A stretch of 37,342 nt of DNA from an uncultured Clostridia bacterium (GCA_947589565.1 CANQBW010000013.1:1-37342); one strand, 5' to 3'; shown: positions 17,842-25,324, counted from the stretch's first letter. The notes: generated by a model not told the origin, from the letters alone. Translations and numbers: made by a program.

Positions 17842-18837
17842 TTGAAAAAATTTTTTCATAAAGTTTTCGATCGGATGCGCTCTGTCGATCAGCGATTTTT
17901 GCCGTACATCCATCGGAATCAATTTTTTCACGGAAAGATCGCCAATCGGGTCTTGGTCGTTCTTTTGTTCCCCTTTGCCTGGGTGTATTCGGTCTGGATG
18001 AGGATCATGTCCAGGTTTGCGGAAAAGAAGAACTTTCAGACGCAGCTTGCGATCGTCGCGATCATCAAAAATGAGGGGCCCTATCTTGATGAATGGATCT
18101 GCTACCATCGGCTGATCGGCGTGGAAAAGTTTCTTCTCTATGACAACGAGAGCACGGATGACACCTGCTCGGTCTTAAAGCCCTATATCGAGAAGGGGAT
18201 CGTCGATTACCGTCTCATCAAAGGCCGTCAGAGGCAGTTAGTTGCTTATCATGACGCGGTGTTGCGATATTATAAAAAGGTAAAATATCTGGCGGTCATC
18301 GACGCAGACGAGTTTCTCTATTCCGACCGGGACGATGAGATTTTGCCCTATTTGGATGCCGCTTTTTCAAAAAATATCGGAGGGCTCTGTTTTAATTGGT
18401 TGATGTTCGGCTCATCCGGATATTTGGAGAAACCGGAAGGTCTGGTCACGGAAAATTATCTTCACTGTGCGGAAGAAAACTTTTTACCTCCCAATGTGCA
18501 TATCAAGAGCATCGTCAACCCGAGGCGGGTTCGGTGTTTTGTCAATCCGCATTCTGCGCTCTATTTAAAAAATTATCATGCCTACGATACGGAGGGGAAT
18601 CGCGTGGACGGCGCATTTACGAAAGAGCCGCATCATAACGGTTGGCGGATCGATCACTATTTCACGAAATCCAAGGCGGAATTTACGAAAAAACGCCTGC
18701 GCGGAAATGCCGACGTATTGATCTTCCGTTCCGAGGAAGAGTTCGATCTGAACGATCGGAATGAAGTCTTCGATGACGGAATGTTGCGCTTTTCACAGCG
18801 AATCAAAAATGAGATCACGAAAATGCGCTCGGAATGA
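17842..18837 (+). CDS. Glycosyltransferase family 92-like protein
   Basis: 331 residues. The core from about residue 70 has IVAIIKNEGPYLDEWICYH, LLYDNESTDDT, and the DxD-type VIDADEFLY, the pattern of GT92 (DUF23-like) transferases. The first 60 residues are basic then hydrophobic (VLVVLLFPFAWVYSV), possibly a membrane anchor. The start is a TTG with AAGGAG upstream. The last codons and the stop coincide with a dispersed palindromic repeat unit (18824-18838), so the true C terminus may have been replaced. Last gene of the glycan operon. Confidence 0.8.
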   Translation: MKKFFHKVFDRMRSVDQRFLPYIHRNQFFHGKIANRVLVVLLFPFAWVYSVWMRIMSRFAEKKNFQTQLAIVAIIKNEGPYLDEWICYHRLIGVEKFLLYDNESTDDTCSVLKPYIEKGIVDYRLIKGRQRQLVAYHDAVLRYYKKVKYLAVIDADEFLYSDRDDEILPYLDAAFSKNIGGLCFNWLMFGSSGYLEKPEGLVTENYLHCAEENFLPPNVHIKSIVNPRRVRCFVNPHSALYLKNYHAYDTEGNRVDGAFTKEPHHNGWRIDHYFTKSKAEFTKKRLRGNADVLIFRSEEEFDLNDRNEVFDDGMLRFSQRIKNEITKMRSE

Positions 18838-18879
18838 CTTCGCTTTTTTTGTCATTCCGAGCGCAGTCGAGGAATCTCG
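18824..18879. repeat. Inverted repeat pair spanning the stop codon of the GT92-like gene
   Basis: TGCGCTCGGAATGAC (18824-18838) is one repeat end and contains the gene's TGA stop. GTCATTCCGAGCGC... (18851-18879) is the inverted partner. The 14-base stem encloses a T-rich loop. Confidence 0.8.
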
Positions 18880-18934
18880 TTCTTAAAATAAGGTGAAAGG
18901 GTGAGTAAGAATCCCGAAGTTCAGTCAAGAGTCA

Positions 18935-18971
18935 TAAAACTCGCGGGCGGCTTTGCCGCCCGCGAAATATT
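18935..18971. terminator. Bidirectional terminator
   Basis: CGCGGGCGGC (18942-18951) pairs with GCCGCCCGCG (18955-18964), flanked by ATATTTTT on the plus side and, on the minus strand, AGTTTTA. It lies between the plus-strand glycan operon and the convergent ferritin-like gene. Confidence 0.8.
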
Positions 18972-18972
18972 T

Positions 18973-19407
18973 TTACAGATATCTTGCAAGTTCTTTGAGC
19001 TGACGGTCTTGAAGTTCGATGAGCCGTCTTGCAAAGTCCTTCGCCCGTCCGTCGGCTGCGCCGTATTGGTTGAGATACTTGTTGATCGACTTGATCCCCA
19101 TGTTGCAGCCGTCCGTCAGAAGGTCGGAGATCGTTTGGTCGGTTTCCTTCATCGCCATCGTGAAGTTGGTCTTGAGCCAAGCCATTCCCTTTGCGAGGGG
19201 GTTGGGGTCCTTGCCCTCGTCGTGGTATTCGTGCAGAATTTCCTGCATTTCGTTCTGAAGATTCGCGTATTCCCGCTGATAGTCGTCGAGCATCCGCCGA
19301 AAGTCGCCGTTCTTTGCGTGATCCTTGACCTCGTCGATCGCGGCGATCCCCATCTGAATGCCCGCGTCGCACTCGCGGTAAAGTTCTATCGTGTCGTGTT
19401 CGATCAT
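18973..19407 (-). CDS. Ferritin-like four-helix-bundle protein, DUF2383-like
   Basis: 144 residues, almost entirely helical, with spaced acidic and His residues (E3-H4 region, DEVKDHAKNG, DYQREYANL, EILHEYHDEG) reminiscent of DUF2383/ferritin-like proteins. I cannot confirm a complete di-iron site. There is no signal peptide. GGAGGG precedes the ATG. The gene lies 48 bases downstream of the GNAT gene on the same strand and may be co-transcribed. Metal or stress function would be guesswork. Confidence 0.6.
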   Translation of the reverse strand: MIEHDTIELYRECDAGIQMGIAAIDEVKDHAKNGDFRRMLDDYQREYANLQNEMQEILHEYHDEGKDPNPLAKGMAWLKTNFTMAMKETDQTISDLLTDGCNMGIKSINKYLNQYGAADGRAKDFARRLIELQDRQLKELARYL

Positions 19408-19455
19408 AATTCCCTCCGTTACGGAGTTAGTATGCTCGAAACGCCGATTTTAAAT

Positions 19456-19887
19456 CTATTTTTTGAGCTCCACATAGGGAAGAATTTCAAACCCGTTCTT
19501 TCGATAGGCATGAAGAGCTGCTTCGTTGCTCTTTTCCGCCTCGAGACGAAAGAGGACGCCCGGATATCTGACCTCGAGAAAGGAGAAAAACTGGCTCCCG
19601 TATCCCTTTCTGCGGTATTCGGGCTTTAGATAGAGGTCCTCGATCCAGATACAGCGCTTTCCGTACTCGGTGGAATAGCTCTTTGCGAGGATCGCATAGC
19701 CGATGATGTGCGTTTCCTCCTCGAAGATATACCCCTCCGCATTGGGCTCGTCGCCGACGCAATTTTTGAAGTTGGTCTCGAAAATTTCCTCCGAGCCGTT
19801 TGTGAGAAGGGCGGGGGAGGCGTAAAAATCCCTCATCATCTCGATCACTTCCGCGCTGTTTCTCGTCGTCATCCTCTTGATCACCAT
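19456..19887 (-). CDS. GNAT family N-acetyltransferase
   Basis: 143 residues, the typical single-domain length. The acetyl-CoA pyrophosphate-binding loop is the RRKGYGS motif after the beta4 strand WIEDLYLKPEY, and the C-terminal ALHAYRKNGFE is the usual final motif. It transfers an acetyl group from acetyl-CoA to an amine; the substrate is unknown. GAGGT precedes the ATG. Confidence 0.9.
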   Translation of the reverse strand: MVIKRMTTRNSAEVIEMMRDFYASPALLTNGSEEIFETNFKNCVGDEPNAEGYIFEEETHIIGYAILAKSYSTEYGKRCIWIEDLYLKPEYRRKGYGSQFFSFLEVRYPGVLFRLEAEKSNEAALHAYRKNGFEILPYVELKK

Positions 19888-19905
19888 ATTAGATACCTCA
19901 TTGAT

Positions 19906-19934
19906 ATTATAGACCTATTCTTTTATTCTGTCAA
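19906..19934 (-). promoter_or_regulatory. Promoter of the GNAT gene
   Basis: On the minus strand TTGACA (19929-19934), 17 bases, TATAAT (19906-19911). It faces away from the plus-strand promoter at 19945-19973, with only about 10 bases between the two -35 boxes. Confidence 0.8.
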
Positions 19935-19944
19935 GTATGTTTGC

Positions 19945-19973
19945 TTGCAAAAGAAAGCCATTTGTGATAAAAT
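19945..19973 (+). promoter_or_regulatory. Promoter of the unknown gene at 19994
   Basis: TTGCAA (19945-19950), 17 bases, extended TAAAAT (19968-19973). Confidence 0.55.
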
Positions 19974-19993
19974 AATAGGGAGGGGGAAGTGAT

Positions 19994-20383
19994 ATGGGCA
20001 GAAAATTGATGTATGTAGAGTTAAAATCTGGATATTCCGACGACGGACCCGCGTGGATCGGGTACGTTAAGACATCGAAGAGCGAGAGGACGCTCTATTT
20101 CAACGACCACGCCTTTCAGAGGCAGGCGGGGAGCATGGGGAACTATTGCGACCTCGAGACGGGGGAGGAGTATTGGATCTCGGGCGTCAAAAAGACGGGG
20201 AGCAACCGCCATTTCGCGGGAAGGGGAAAGATCATGATCGACTCCCGCGCCGTCGAGGAGTATTTGGCGTTGACGGGCAAGGATTCCCTCGAAAAGTCTC
20301 TCTTTGAGGTCGTCGAACTGGAGGACGTCTATCCCGTCGACCGCATCGAGCAGTTCTTGAACGAGACGAGCGAGAGAGACTGA
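19994..20383 (+). CDS. Conserved protein of unknown function
   Basis: 129 residues, cytosolic, no membrane segment. The N-terminal half is beta-rich and basic/aromatic (LMYVELKSGYSDDGPAWIG, KTSKSERTLYFNDHAFQR), followed by a GNYCDLETGEEYWISGVKK stretch and an acidic C-terminal helix. The strand pattern suggests a compact OB- or SH3-like barrel, but this is a guess. GGGAGGGGG precedes the ATG. It is followed by the promoter of the hydrogenase-maturation operon and has no obvious functional link to it. Confidence 0.75.
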   Translation: MGRKLMYVELKSGYSDDGPAWIGYVKTSKSERTLYFNDHAFQRQAGSMGNYCDLETGEEYWISGVKKTGSNRHFAGRGKIMIDSRAVEEYLALTGKDSLEKSLFEVVELEDVYPVDRIEQFLNETSERD

Positions 20384-20411
20384 AATTCCGAAAAAAATTG
20401 CCTTCAATCTC

Positions 20412-20440
20412 TTGACAGGGGACAAAAAAAAGAATATACT
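20412..20440 (+). promoter_or_regulatory. Promoter of the hydrogenase-maturation operon
   Basis: TTGACA (20412-20417), a 17-base spacer and TATACT (20435-20440). The predicted start near 20447 leaves a leader of about 130 bases. Confidence 0.75.
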
Positions 20441-20446
20441 ATCATC

Positions 20447-20578
20447 AACCTGATGCGAGGACGTCACTGTCCGAAAGAAAGGCGAATGAAAATTGAGAAA
20501 GCGCAAGGCTATGCCTTGGGATACTCTCGCCTTTTTGGTCTGCAAAGGGCGGGAATTTTTTATTTTCAAGGAGGAGTT
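20447..20578 (+). promoter_or_regulatory. Structured 5' leader of the hydrogenase-maturation operon (class unknown)
   Basis: Hairpin 1: GGAC (20459-20462) with GTCC (20469-20472). A long helix AAAGGCGA (20478-20485) with TCGCCTTT (20527-20534) encloses GAG/CTC and an inner hairpin AAGGC (20505-20509) with GCCTT (20513-20517). The outer helix ends in a T-run, so it resembles an intrinsic terminator placed before the first gene. AAGGAGGAG follows at 20568. I do not recognise a known riboswitch class. Confidence 0.5.
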
Positions 20579-20836
20579 ATGGAGACGCGGGTTGCGGTCA
20601 TCGGCATCATCGTCGAAGACAAGGACTCTGTGGAGTCGCTCAACAAAATTTTGCACGAGTACGGCGCGTACATCATCGGAAGAATGGGGATCCCCTATCG
20701 GGCGAAGAACATCAACGTCATTTCGATCGCGGTCGACGCGCCGCAGGACGTCATCTCTTCCATGGCGGGCAGAATCGGGAATCTTTCGGGCGTGAGCGCC
20801 AAGACGGCTTTTTCCAATGTCATCACCTCTCTTTGA
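20579..20836 (+). CDS. TM1266-type iron-only hydrogenase system regulator
   Basis: 85 residues with an ACT-like ferredoxin fold: ETRVAVIGIIVEDKDSVESL, YGAYIIGRMGIPYR, INVISIAVDAP. These features match the small TM1266 family that typically accompanies [FeFe]-hydrogenase maturation genes and is annotated as a putative regulator. The strong AAGGAGGAG fixes the ATG at 20579. It overlaps hydE by 20 bases, so translation is probably coupled. Its ligand is unknown. Confidence 0.9.
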   Translation: METRVAVIGIIVEDKDSVESLNKILHEYGAYIIGRMGIPYRAKNINVISIAVDAPQDVISSMAGRIGNLSGVSAKTAFSNVITSL

Positions 20837-21875
20837 CCAAAAGGAGCTCGCCGATAAGCTCATAAACGAGCACAAGCTCTCTTTGAGAGAGTACGCCTTT
20901 CTCATTGAAAACCGCACGCAGGAGAGTTCGGAGACGCTGCGGGAGGCTGCCGTCAAGGTGCGCAGGCAAATTTACGGCGACGAGGTGTACCTCCGCGGGC
21001 TCATCGAGATTTCGAGCTACTGCAAGAACGACTGCCTCTATTGCGGTATCCGAAAAAGCAATCGGGCGGCGGAGCGCTATCGGCTCTCGGAGGAGGAGAT
21101 TCTCTCCTGCTGCCGCGAGGGGTATGCCTTGGGCTACCGCACCTTCGTCCTGCAGGGGGGAGAGGACCTCTGGTTTACGGACGAGAGGCTGATTCCTTTG
21201 ATCGAAGAGATCAAGAAAGAATTTCCCGACTGTGCGGTGACGCTCTCCCTCGGCGAGCGGAGTAAAGCAAGTTACGAGGCGCTCTTTTCGGCGGGTGCGG
21301 ATCGCTATCTTCTCCGCCATGAGACGGCGGACAAAGCCCACTACGAGCGTCTGCACCCCTCCTCGATGAGCTTTGAGAATCGGATGCGCTGCCTTGAGGA
21401 ACTCAAGGAGATCGGCTATCAGGTCGGCTGCGGCTTTATGGTCGGCTCGCCCTATCAGACGACGGAAACGCTCGCGGAGGATTTGAAGTTCGTCGAGACC
21501 TTCAAGCCCGACATGTGCGGGATCGGCCCCTTCGTGCCGCACAGGAACACCCCGTTTAAAGATTTTCCGCAGGGGACTGCGGAGCTGTGCTGCTTTCTGC
21601 TCTCTGTTTTGCGATTGATTTCCCCGAGTCTCTTGCTCCCCTCGACGACCGCGCTCGGCACGATCGATCCAAACGGCAGGGAGAAGGGGATCCTCGCGGG
21701 CGCAAACGTCGTCATGCCCAATCTGAGCCCCACCGAGGTCCGCAAAAAATACGAACTCTACGACAACAAGATCTGTACGGGCGAGGAGTCCGCGCAGTGC
21801 AGGGATTGTCTCGAAAGACGAATCCGATCGATCGGCTATCGCGTCGTCACTTCGCGCGGCGACGTCAAAAAATAA
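20817..21875 (+). CDS. hydE: [FeFe]-hydrogenase H-cluster maturase HydE (radical SAM)
   Basis: 352 residues. Radical-SAM enzyme of H-cluster assembly, which acts on the HydG-derived Fe(CO)2(CN)-cysteine product on the way to the dithiomethylamine-bridged di-iron unit. The radical-SAM cluster motif is C69-x3-C73-x2-C76 (CKNDCLYC), followed by LQGGED, DRYLLRHETADK and CGFMVGSPYQT, all HydE-like. The start overlaps the regulator gene. hydG follows after 18 bases. Confidence 0.96.
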   Translation: MSSPLFDQKELADKLINEHKLSLREYAFLIENRTQESSETLREAAVKVRRQIYGDEVYLRGLIEISSYCKNDCLYCGIRKSNRAAERYRLSEEEILSCCREGYALGYRTFVLQGGEDLWFTDERLIPLIEEIKKEFPDCAVTLSLGERSKASYEALFSAGADRYLLRHETADKAHYERLHPSSMSFENRMRCLEELKEIGYQVGCGFMVGSPYQTTETLAEDLKFVETFKPDMCGIGPFVPHRNTPFKDFPQGTAELCCFLLSVLRLISPSLLLPSTTALGTIDPNGREKGILAGANVVMPNLSPTEVRKKYELYDNKICTGEESAQCRDCLERRIRSIGYRVVTSRGDVKK

Positions 21876-21893
21876 ACGAAAAGGAGAACCCAT

Positions 21894-23342
21894 ATGGCAA
21901 TTTACGACCCCAAATCGCTGAAAGCGGAGGAGTTTATCAATGACGAGGAGATCAAAGAGACCCTCGAATATGCGGAGAAAAACAAGCGCAACGTCGCCCT
22001 CATCGACGAAATTTTGGAGAAGGCGCGTCCCAAGCGCGCGGAGAAGGGATACACCTGCGCAGGACTTTCCCACCGCGAGGCGTCCGTGCTCCTCGCCTGC
22101 GATCTTCCCGACAAAATCGAGGAAATCTATAAGATCGCCGAGGAGATCAAACTCGCCTTCTACGGCAACCGCATCGTGCTGTTTGCGCCGCTGTATCTTT
22201 CCAACTATTGCGTGAATGGGTGCGTGTACTGTCCCTATCACCTCAAGAACAAGCACATTCCGCGCAGGAAATTGACGCAGGAGGAGGTCGAGCGGGAGGT
22301 CATCGCCCTTCAGGACATGGGGCACAAGCGGCTCGCTATCGAGGCGGGCGAGGACCCCGTCAACAATCCCATCGAGTACATTCTCGACTGTATCAAGACC
22401 ATCTACTCCATCAAACATAAGAACGGGGCGATCCGCCGCGTCAACGTCAACATTGCGGCGACCACCGTCGAAAACTACCGAAAACTCAAAGAGGCGGGGA
22501 TCGGAACCTATATCCTGTTCCAGGAGACCTATCACAAGGAGAGCTACTTAAAACTCCACCCCACGGGACCCAAACACGACTACGCCTATCACACCGAGGC
22601 GATGGACCGCGCAATGGAGGGGGGGATCGACGACGTCGGATTGGGCGTTCTCTTCGGTCTGGAGCTGTATAAGTACGAGTTTGCGGGACTCATCATGCAC
22701 GCCGAGCACCTCGAGGCCGTTCACGGCGTCGGCCCGCACACGATCAGTGTGCCGCGCATCAAACATGCGGACGACATCGACCCCGCCGCCTTCGACAACT
22801 CCATTTCGGACGAAATTTTCGAAAAAATCACGGCATGTATCCGTTTGGCGGTGCCCTACACGGGCATGATCATCTCGACCCGCGAAAACGAGCAGGTGCG
22901 GAGCAAGCTGCTGCGCCTCGGCATTTCGCAGGTGAGCGGCGGCTCTCGCACGTCGGTCGGCGGCTATGCGGAGGAGGAGCGCCCCCACGACACCGAGCAG
23001 TTCGACGTCTCCGACCGGAGAACGCTCGACGAAGTCGTCCGCTGGCTCATGGAAAACGGACACATTCCCTCATTTTGCACGGCATGTTACCGCGAAGGGC
23101 GCACGGGCGACCGCTTCATGAGCCTCTGTAAGAGCGGACAAATTCTCAACTGCTGCCACCCCAACGCGCTCATGACGCTCACGGAGTACCTCGTCGACTA
23201 CGCCTCCGAAGAGACGAAGAAGGTCGGCTTTGCGCTCATCGAGAAAGAGCTCGAAAAGATCCCCAACGAAAAGGTCAAGGGCATTGCGCGGCAGCATATC
23301 GAGGACATCAAAAACAGCAACAGACGCGACTTCCGGTTTTAA
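21894..23342 (+). CDS. hydG: [FeFe]-hydrogenase H-cluster maturase HydG (tyrosine lyase)
   Basis: 482 residues, full length. Radical-SAM tyrosine lyase that makes CO and cyanide ligands for the H-cluster. Seen: radical-SAM motif C106-x3-C110-x2-C113 (CVNGCVYC), EAGEDPVNNPIEY, the ThiH-like GIDDVGLGVLFGLELYKYEF core, and the C-terminal cluster site CTAC plus Cys 22 residues later (NCCHPNALMTL). AAAGGAG precedes the ATG. The stop codon lies inside the left arm of the inverted-repeat element that follows. Confidence 0.97.
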   Translation: MAIYDPKSLKAEEFINDEEIKETLEYAEKNKRNVALIDEILEKARPKRAEKGYTCAGLSHREASVLLACDLPDKIEEIYKIAEEIKLAFYGNRIVLFAPLYLSNYCVNGCVYCPYHLKNKHIPRRKLTQEEVEREVIALQDMGHKRLAIEAGEDPVNNPIEYILDCIKTIYSIKHKNGAIRRVNVNIAATTVENYRKLKEAGIGTYILFQETYHKESYLKLHPTGPKHDYAYHTEAMDRAMEGGIDDVGLGVLFGLELYKYEFAGLIMHAEHLEAVHGVGPHTISVPRIKHADDIDPAAFDNSISDEIFEKITACIRLAVPYTGMIISTRENEQVRSKLLRLGISQVSGGSRTSVGGYAEEERPHDTEQFDVSDRRTLDEVVRWLMENGHIPSFCTACYREGRTGDRFMSLCKSGQILNCCHPNALMTLTEYLVDYASEETKKVGFALIEKELEKIPNEKVKGIARQHIEDIKNSNRRDFRF

Positions 23343-23617
23343 GGTGAAGGGAATCGAACCCACGCCGCTCCCGCGGGCTCTTTTCGGGTCTTTTCGCCTA
23401 CGTCGTCGTCGATTTACGTCCAGTAAACCTTCCTCCTCCTCGGCACAAATCCCTCGAAAATTGCCGCGCGGGAGTGCGAAGCAGTTTTGAACGAGCGGAT
23501 TTCCGCTTGGGCAAACGAGGGCGGGGCATATTATTTGGTATTTCCAAGGGAGTCGACGAAGTACAGGCGGAAATTCGCCGTCCAAAACCGTCGCGGGTTC
23601 GATTCCCTTCACCTTAA
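23339..23617. repeat. 279-bp element with tRNA-T-arm-like inverted ends
   Basis: Bases 23339-23361 and 23595-23617 are a perfect 23-base inverted repeat. Read 5' to 3' toward either outer end, each strand finishes with GGGTTCGATTCCC then TTCACC, which looks like a tRNA T arm plus 3' acceptor strand without CCA. The interior has weaker inverted similarity (a GTCGACGA...GTA.GGCG pattern near both ends) and short hairpins such as GGCG/CGCC at 23567-23580. No complete tRNA cloverleaf or convincing protein is found inside. It separates hydG from hydF. Confidence 0.75.
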
Positions 23618-23627
23618 GTTTTTCTCA

Positions 23628-23880
23628 TGTCATTCCGAGCAGGCGCCCGGAGGGTGCCGTCGTCGAGGAATCCCCATGAGTGAGCGACGGGACAAAAAGG
23701 GCGAGACCCTTCGACTACGCTCAGGGTGACATAAAAAGAACGCTCGGAATGACAAGTATTCTCCCTGTCATTCTGAGCGGAGCGGCGTAGCCGCGTAGTC
23801 GAAGAATCTCGCCCTTTTCTTATTACTAAGGACGAGATGTTTCGACTCCACTTCGTTCCGCTCAACATGACGGGAAGGGG
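23628..23880. repeat. Cluster of dispersed palindromic repeats before hydF
   Basis: At least five partial units of the CATTCCGAG/CTCGGAATG family in both orientations: 23628-23672, 23702-23731, 23741-23753, 23768-23812 and 23830-23871. They fill the remainder of the gap between hydG and hydF. Confidence 0.8.
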
Positions 23881-23908
23881 CGTCGCCATAAGAAAAAAAG
23901 GAGAAATT

Positions 23909-25105
23909 ATGAGTTTAAACGATACAGTCAGTGCGGAGCGCACCCATATTGCATTTTTCGGAATGCGCAACGCGGGAAAATCAAGTTTAGTGAATGCGGT
24001 GACAGGACAGCAGCTCTCCATCGTCTCCGAAGTGAAGGGCACAACGACGGACCCCGTCAAAAAGGCGATGGAAATTCTGCCGCTCGGCCCCGTCGTCATC
24101 ATCGACACCCCCGGGATCGACGACGAGGGGGAGCTCGGCAAGCTGCGCGTCCAAAAGGCGATCCAGGTGCTCGATTCGACAAATATTGCCGTCCTCGTCT
24201 CCGACGCGACCCGCCCCCTTCTTCGCGAAGAGAGGGAGCTTTTAGAGCTCTTTCAAGAAAAAAATCTGCCCCATGTCACTGTTTTCAATAAGTGCGACCT
24301 GCTTTCAACTCTCCCCGAAGCGGGGGAGGGGGGAATCTACGTCAGCGCGAAGACGGGGCAGAATGTGCACGCTCTCCGCGAACTTTTGGGCAAATTTCAA
24401 GGGACGGAGCGCGAAAAACCCATCGCGCGCGACCTTCTGTCCTACGGCGAGCGGGCGATCCTGGTCGTTCCCATCGATTCGGCGGCGCCCAAGGGGAGAC
24501 TCATTCTTCCCCAGCAGCAGACCATCCGCGACCTGCTCGAGGGGGGAAACATCGTCGAGGTCGTCAAGGACACCGAGCTCGAACTCGCCCTCAAGGACAG
24601 AAAGTCCCCCCCCAAGATCGTCATCACCGATTCTCAGGTCTTCGGTAAAGTCTCCAAAATTGTCCCCGAAAATATCCTTTTGACCTCCTTCTCCATTCTG
24701 ATGGCAAGATACAAGGGGAGCCTTCTCCCCTTCCTCGAAGGGGCGGCAAAACTCAAAAACTTGCAGGATGGGGATCGAATTTTGATCTCCGAGGGCTGTT
24801 CCCATCACCGCCAGTGCGAGGACATCGGCACCGTCAAGATCCCCAAATGGCTCAAGGAGTACACGGGAAAGGAGCTCTCTTTAAGTTTTACCTCGGGCGG
24901 GGAGTTTCCGACGGAGCTGAAGGACTATTCCCTCGTCATTCACTGCGGCGCATGTATGCTCAACGAGGCGCAGATGAAAAGCCGCGTTTCTCGTGCGCGG
25001 GAGCAGGGCGTTCCCATCGTCAACTACGGCATGGCGATCGCCCAAATGCACGGCATTTTGAAGCGTTCGCTCTCTCCCTTCCCCGATCTTCAAAAACTTT
25101 TGTAA
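23909..25105 (+). CDS. hydF: [FeFe]-hydrogenase H-cluster maturation GTPase HydF
   Basis: 398 residues, the expected length. Scaffold GTPase that carries the di-iron precursor to the hydrogenase. P-loop G18-MRNAGKS-25, switch II DTPGIDD, NKCD guanine motif, and the C-terminal Fe-S ligand set CxH (GCSHHRQCED) followed about 50 residues later by HCGAC. The ATG at 23909 with AAAGGAGA is preferred over a longer in-frame ORF from 23837 whose extra residues are encoded by repeats. Its separation of 566 bases from hydG means it may need its own promoter or read-through. Confidence 0.96.
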   Translation: MSLNDTVSAERTHIAFFGMRNAGKSSLVNAVTGQQLSIVSEVKGTTTDPVKKAMEILPLGPVVIIDTPGIDDEGELGKLRVQKAIQVLDSTNIAVLVSDATRPLLREERELLELFQEKNLPHVTVFNKCDLLSTLPEAGEGGIYVSAKTGQNVHALRELLGKFQGTEREKPIARDLLSYGERAILVVPIDSAAPKGRLILPQQQTIRDLLEGGNIVEVVKDTELELALKDRKSPPKIVITDSQVFGKVSKIVPENILLTSFSILMARYKGSLLPFLEGAAKLKNLQDGDRILISEGCSHHRQCEDIGTVKIPKWLKEYTGKELSLSFTSGGEFPTELKDYSLVIHCGACMLNEAQMKSRVSRAREQGVPIVNYGMAIAQMHGILKRSLSPFPDLQKLL

Positions 25106-25132
25106 ATCTCATGGGAAATTTTTCCAATTCTA

Positions 25133-25173
25133 TTGACTTTTTCAAACCAAGCGTTATAATATAAATGCTTGGT
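25133..25173 (+). promoter_or_regulatory. Promoter overlapped by an operator-like dyad
   Basis: TTGACT (25133-25138), 16 bases, TATAAT (25155-25160). ACCAAGC (25146-25152) and GCTTGGT (25167-25173) form an inverted repeat that straddles the -10 box and the start region, as a repressor site would. The spacing is in the range of TetR-family operators (inference). The ABC gene starts 150 bases downstream. Confidence 0.6.
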
Positions 25174-25276
25174 ATTTTTTCGCGAAATTTTTCGGCGAAA
25201 ATCTCAAAATCGACTTAAAAATCGGCTTTGCAAAGGAAATTTTGCACGAATGTAAAATGAATTTTGCAAGAATTTT

Positions 25277-25306
25277 TTGACTGAGGCTGTCGAAAAGTGA
25301 TATCAT
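25277..25306 (+). promoter_or_regulatory. Possible second promoter of the ABC gene
   Basis: TTGACT (25277-25282), 18 bases, TATCAT (25301-25306), 18 bases before the ATG. The sequence between the two promoters is A/T-rich with repeated TTTTGCA words and no gene. Confidence 0.35.
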
Positions 25307-25324
25307 TGATCGTAGGGGGAGCCC

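Noticed and set aside
20449-20477. Hammerhead-ribozyme-like core (CTGATG, GGAC/GTCC hairpin, GAAA) at the start of the hyd leader
   Set aside because: The base after CTGATG is C instead of the required A, and there is no upstream stem I because the predicted transcript starts only a few bases before it. Probably coincidence.
20823-22535. 570-residue minus-strand ORF across hydE/hydG
   Set aside because: Antisense shadow of two clearly identified radical-SAM genes.
23595-23617. Possible tRNA gene ending in GGGTTCGATTCCCTTCACC
   Set aside because: No anticodon arm, D arm or matching 5' acceptor of normal spacing is present; the only complementary strand is the mirrored arm at 23339-23361, which also looks like a tRNA 3' end.
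23487-23729. 80-residue ORF through the element after hydG, and the minus-strand ORF over 23070-23612
   Set aside because: Both read through the T-arm-like inverted ends and repeat units; their composition (Arg-rich runs, abrupt end in repeats) fits noncoding sequence.
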